From Leptodontidium sp. MPI-SDFR-AT-0119 (taxonomy: Eukaryota > Ascomycota > Leotiomycetes > Helotiales > Leptodontidiaceae): a stretch of DNA of 64,000 nucleotides. How positions within the stretch are numbered: position 1 is the stretch's first letter; every line of letters starts with the position of its first letter. The notes under the pieces were generated by a model. That model saw only the letters and a program-made list of their open reading frames with translations. It was not told where the DNA came from and did no database searches. The DNA lies in the NCBI GenBank assembly GCA_020726505.1, contig JAHLEZ010000010.1, forward strand, positions 1,426,001-1,490,000. Direction: 5' to 3'. The position numbers were made by a program, and so were the translations under genes. This document shows, piece by piece, positions 59,782-64,000 of this stretch.

Positions 59782-61383
59782 ATGATGGCACAACTAGACC
59801 TTCATTTTAGGGTTGCAGAGAACGATCCAGGATCAATTTTTGCCGACTCTACAAGCAATGGGCTCAAAGATCCAGTTGTGACTGGAGTATGTGAGAATAT
59901 TGAAGCAATAACACGAAGCGACAAAGATTCAGTTCCCCAATCAGAACTCCTGTCTCAGGATATCACACTGCAAGAACTTTTTGCGGAAAATGTCTTTGCC
60001 AAAGTTTGGAGAGTTGCAAATAGAGACCTGGAAAACAATGTAAGTTGCGTTCCAATTCCCTGCAGCTGTCGTACTGACCCGTAGTCAGAACCCTCCAACA
60101 GCATACCCAGAATTTGTACCTCAAAGTGGTGCCGTCTCCGGTCGCTATACACTACGGGAAGCCGATCTCTGGACGTGTGGATTCTTTCCTGGCACGCTCT
60201 ACTCTCTTCTCGAACGAGTTTCGCGATACCCGCGCGCTGTCGCTTTTCCTAGGAGGAACGAAGGAGAGCAGTTCCAAGACTTGAAACTCAGCAGAGAGAA
60301 TCTTTTGTCGTTATGTCGGACCTGGGCCGAACCACTTCATGCGATGACTGGACGAACAGATACACACGATTTGGGCTTCATTGCGGAGCCAGCACTTCGT
60401 TTGGATTGGGAACTCACTGGAAACAACCGAAGCTTGAATTCCCTCATCACTGCAGCGAACAGTCTAGCAACTCGATATGACTCGAGAGTGGGTGCAATCC
60501 GGAGCTGGGACTTGATCAATAAGAAGGATTTAAAAATCATCTCAATGGAGGAAAATTTCATTGTCATCATCGACAGTCTTTGCAATCTGGATCTTCTGTT
60601 CTACGCATCTGCACATTCAAAGTCAAATCGGCTAGCTGTTATGGCCAAACGACATGCAGAGACATTACTTCGGACGCATCTTCGACACGAGCCTAGACCA
60701 GCGACATCCAAATCTGGGTACGAAGGACAGCTGTACTCGACATGCCATGTGGCAAACCTTGATCCAAGAAATGGAAACGTGAAGAGGCGTATGACTGCAC
60801 AGGGTTATGCTGGCAGCTCAACCTGGGCTCGCGGTCAAGCCTGGGCAATACTTGGATATTCGCAGACGTACATGTGGACCCAGGAAAATATTTTCTTAGA
60901 TGCTGCCTGTGGATTGGCAGAGTATTCTTACAGAGACTTGGTTCAAGTCACAAGGTTCCTCCTTGGGACTTCGATGCTCCAGTTGAGGATCCCGAAAACC
61001 CAGTCTTGGACTCATCTGCCGGAGCCATTGCTGCGAATGGCATGCTTTTGATTGCTGAAGCTCTCGTCACGAATAACCAACCTACGCTATCGAGGAAGTT
61101 CCAGGATGCTGCCTTGGAATTGGTGAGGAATCTCTTGCGTTATTCGTTGGCGGAAGAGAAAGCAAAGTTCACGTTTGCCTCCTATCAGACAGGATTCGAG
61201 AAATCGAGCGCATTGGTCGTTGACGACGAAGAAGATGGAAAGTCTTTTGATGCCATATTGAAGAATGCTACCGCCAATAACAATGCGGGTGCAAATCGGA
61301 GATATTGGAATCATGGGCTGGTGTATGCTGATTACTATTTCGTTCGATTTGGGAATGAGCTGCTTAGAATGGGCTTGGCTTGA
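59782..61383 (+). CDS. GH88 unsaturated glucuronyl/galacturonyl hydrolase, frameshifted
   Basis: Alpha/alpha-barrel hydrolase that removes 4,5-unsaturated uronic acids left by polysaccharide lyases. Exon 1 is 59782-60039 and exon 2 starts at 60089 (49-nt intron; join NN|PPTAYPEF). Family features: LREADLWTCGFFPGTLYSLL; probable catalytic Asp residues in THDLGFIAEP and IDSLCNLDLLFYAS; GQLYSTCHVANLD; SSTWARGQAWAILGYSQTY. Near 60922-60926 the frame breaks: one frame runs GLAEYSYRDL and stops at 61051, whereas the family sequence (FLQRLGSSHKVPPWDFDAP to NELLRMGLA) continues in another frame to 61383. One missing T would explain it. As written the protein would lose about 120 C-terminal residues, so this is a pseudogene, a polymorphism or a sequencing error. 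No signal peptide: likely intracellular. Confidence 0.85.
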
Positions 61384-61684
61384 CACTCGAGGCTCAGATG
61401 CAGAAATTTTGTAGACGGGTAGTTCGATCTCAAGATATGTAGCCGTCTACGATATAGCATTTCTCCCCCTGCTACTTTCAATACTGCGACGGGCCTTAGT
61501 GGTGTTCACGCTACGGTACCCGCTTTGGTTTGAGGACGGCGCGGAGTAAACAACGCTATCTCATCGAATACAGCTAACGACTACACTTCAACGCCTTGCT
61601 CTGACAAACAATGACTGGATATTTGTCACAAAACATTCTCGGTAGATAAATACAAAGTCAGACACGAGGTCGAAACTTGAGTTA
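61384..61684. terminator. 3' spacer with a small hairpin
   Basis: Convergent 3' ends of GH88 and the regulator. gtagacgg at 61411-61418 pairs with ccgtctac at 61443-61450, an 8-bp stem 28 bases after the GH88 stop; it might lie in the 3' UTR. A terminator role is only a guess. Confidence 0.25.
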
Positions 61685-64000
61685 TTAACTCTCCTGGCCC
61701 CACCATCCCATATTCGCAGAAAATAGACCGTCATCATAACTGATCACCCTATCCATCTCAAGGAATTGTTGGTCAATGAACATTTGAGAGATAGGGTTTA
61801 GATCGTTCATGCCTAGAGAATCTTCAGTTGCTTGGAAACCTGCTGCGGGGGCTATAAGCTTATCGTTGCTTTCTGTAGCTATGTGAGTACCCGCTGGGTA
61901 AGTGGGAGATGAGTTGACTCTGTGGTCGGAGCTGAGATTCTCTATGAATCTGGTCTGGATATTCTGGTCTTGAATTTGGAAATCGAGACTACTTGGTAAA
62001 ATTGTTGCAGGCATCCTCTCGCTAAGTCCTACATCTCGTTGGTGGTTGGGGCTATGAATACCCTCTGTCCTTCGGTGCGTACTTGGCCCCGAATCAAAAT
62101 TACTTCGACTATATTTTCGTTTGCTCTGCTGATCAACACCAGGGACAGTTGTGGGTGGTTCTCTTGATTCACTGGTACCATCTGCGTTGCTCGGCCCAAG
62201 TTCCTTTGCATAACCCATGACATCAATCCGGAAGTCGGGATTGTTGATACATCGGCGCTGTAAATGCCGTAGTTGGTCCGCGTATTTGGCGGCGATATCT
62301 TTTGGAAGTCCAGATTGGGTTTCTAGCCCACCCTTCCAACAGATAGACATTGTATTGAGACTGCTCAGAAGTTTCGCAAACTCCAACGCCAAGCTGGCGT
62401 CCCCGTAGTGTCTCCAGTGAACTGTAAGTGTTTCAGCAGGGTAGACTTTGGAGTCAAAAGCATTGCTTGGAAGGGTGTTTTCAGGAGAATTTTACCTAAC
62501 AGTACTCTTGCCGCAACAAAGACGCAGAATGCAAATTGACTGTTGACGATTTTGCTCTTCGTTGGACTTCTCAGGTAATTTTCGGTTATGCTTGACGTCT
62601 CGACCGCAGCAGCCTGGCAGGTATCAGCACTCCAACGGCTCGGAAGTTTCGAGGCCCAATCCCATTGTGTTGAAGGATATGCAATGACTTGATGCAAGAG
62701 GATCATCGAAGCATTGTGTGTGATGTGTGCAAGGGTAAGGTTAGGATCCATAATGACTTCCGCCGGGCGTCGAGAGATGTTCGTATCTTTCCACTGTTGT
62801 GGCAGAAACATTTTCCAGCTTAAAATTGTGTAAGTAGATGTTTGATTTGAAGTGAAGGAGGGAGTGTTCACTGAACAAGTCGAAGATCCAGTTCTTTGAA
62901 TCGAGTCAACCAGCTACCGACTTGTTTTTGATCTTGTAAATTGATCCTCTGTTGAAGGAAATAAGTTGTCACACGACTCATAGATTCTGTTGCCTCGATA
63001 CATAAAGCGAAAGCTCCAATTGTTGACATCGGTGTCCCAACATCAGCTTGGCTTTGATTGGAGTCTCCAGCTCTGGCTGACGCTGGACTTTGATGATCGG
63101 AACCATGCGTTGGAGATGGGTAGTGCGTTGGCAAATATGCTATCGAATTTCCAATTCTGCCTGCAGACTTGTCCCAAATACCGAAGTAAGGAGTTAGCAC
63201 ATGCTCTTGCTTGCGCCATAGTGCTCCATCAGCAGGGAGGCGTTGGTAAACATCGTCAGATGTTAGGCTGGTGTTCCATCTAGGTCAGCGTCAGCACGTA
63301 ATCAGGGAGTCCTTTCATTTTAGAGACAAACCCCGTCACTACTGAACAAAGCCTGGACATATACGTCAGTGCCAGAGGCAATGGTGGAGGAGATTTCTCA
63401 ATCATACCGATCCAGATTGAAAATACTCCAAAAGACTCTGCGCCTCGTTTCCATTTCGGTCCAATTTTTAGGAGCTGAGAGCAAAGGACATGGCTTGAGC
63501 AATGGCTGCTCCTTTTCTTCTTCAGCTTCAACACTCAATTGGAGATACTCCACTGTCCTCGTCAATGATCCCACAACAGACCATGCACATGAGGCGTTTC
63601 CGTTTCCAATCTACTTGATATCAGTCGAAGTCATAGGAAGCATCAAAACCTGTACATGAACCTACATCATTAAAAGCAACGATTGTCAGCGCTTGCAAGT
63701 TCTCTACAGATAGAGACTTTGTCGCATTCAAGATGACCCAATCTCGGGAAGTCCTCGTCGTTTCCAGAGCATTCTTAAAGGTGATCTTCCCGTTGCCACA
63801 GGTGAATCTCAGTGCAGCAACAATCATTGCATGCAGAATAACCTCCAAGTTTGCCTGATGTACCTGCTCCGAGAATTGCTTTCTGAAACTGATCTCATGG
63901 ATCATTGGAATCCAAGGATGGACTTGGGAGAAGTAGTTGCTGACAACACCTTGTAACAGATTTGTACATGGTAGGTGATCGTCGTCTGCGTCTGAGACCT
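61685..64000 (-). CDS. Fungal-specific transcription factor (fungal_trans), N-terminus beyond window
   Basis: C-terminal 674 residues of a fungal regulator; the frame is open to the window edge. Exons: 64000-63666, 63610-63408, 63352-63332, 63279-62872, 62818-62496, 62421-61685; introns 52-74 nt. The fungal_trans region reads [72 protein letters not shown] (joined over a 21-nt exon), [20 protein letters not shown] and VARVLL-type [15 protein letters not shown]. The C-terminus is Ser/Gln/Asp-rich, suitable for activation. The DNA-binding Zn2Cys6 cluster should lie outside the window. It converges with GH88 (stops 300 bases apart), so it is a good candidate regulator of the nearby glycosidase genes; this is inferred from position. 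Confidence 0.88.

Noticed and set aside
1..64000. CRISPR arrays, rRNA or tRNA genes
   Set aside because: No regularly spaced direct repeats of CRISPR type and no convincing tRNA B-box/cloverleaf or rRNA signature were found by eye; a tRNAscan or Infernal run would settle it.

Overview
The window is nuclear DNA of a filamentous ascomycete (Pezizomycotina; Leotiomycetes is my best guess, not proven). The evidence is many short introns (about 40-160 nt; one of 239 nt) with GTRNGT donors, CTAAC/CTGAC branch sites and YAG acceptors, long UTR-like spacers, Zn2Cys6 regulators, and recognisable fungal orthologues (creC, Vps11/Pep5, Ufd4, GMPPA-type pyrophosphorylase, BCKDH E1-alpha). Genes lie on both strands with no operon logic. 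Exon coordinates were worked out by hand from reading frame and family similarity; boundaries may be off by a few bases.

Layout. 0-4 kb: 3' end of creC, a PhyH-type dioxygenase, an uncharacterised membrane protein. 5-11 kb: a C2H2+Zn2Cys6 transcription factor, an NmrA-like NAD(P)-binding protein and a SnoaL-like protein. 12-23 kb: an F-box protein, Vps11, a decayed short-chain dehydrogenase, mitochondrial branched-chain 2-oxoacid dehydrogenase E1-alpha and a DUF1771/Smr protein. 23-29 kb: a large HECT ubiquitin ligase (Ufd4/TRIP12 type). 31-36 kb: a GH3 beta-glucosidase pseudogene with an internal deletion, divergent from an intact MFS sugar transporter. 36-49 kb: an old-yellow-enzyme reductase, GMPPA-like protein, a dynamin-family GTPase carrying SUMO-type motifs, and two related Lys/Ser/Ala-rich proteins of unknown function (38.5-39.3 and 47.3-48.4 kb). 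49-64 kb: a Dal5-type MFS transporter, a secreted GH35 beta-galactosidase, an L-gulonate-3-dehydrogenase-like enzyme, a broken MFS fragment, a GH88 unsaturated-uronyl hydrolase with a frameshift, and a fungal_trans transcription factor running off the window.

The last block looks like a carbohydrate (pectin or uronate oligosaccharide) utilisation neighbourhood: exo-glycosidases, a uronate-type dehydrogenase, transport and a linked regulator. Several members are decaying (GH88 frameshift, MFS relic), and foldback/MITE-like inverted repeats lie between the genes. With the GH3 and SDR pseudogenes this gives a picture of recent loss of sugar-catabolic capacity.

The least described items are the Lys-rich paralogue pair and the dynamin-like GTPase with two SIM-like motifs, two sumoylation consensus sites and a basic cluster. 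No CRISPR, rRNA or tRNA gene was recognised.
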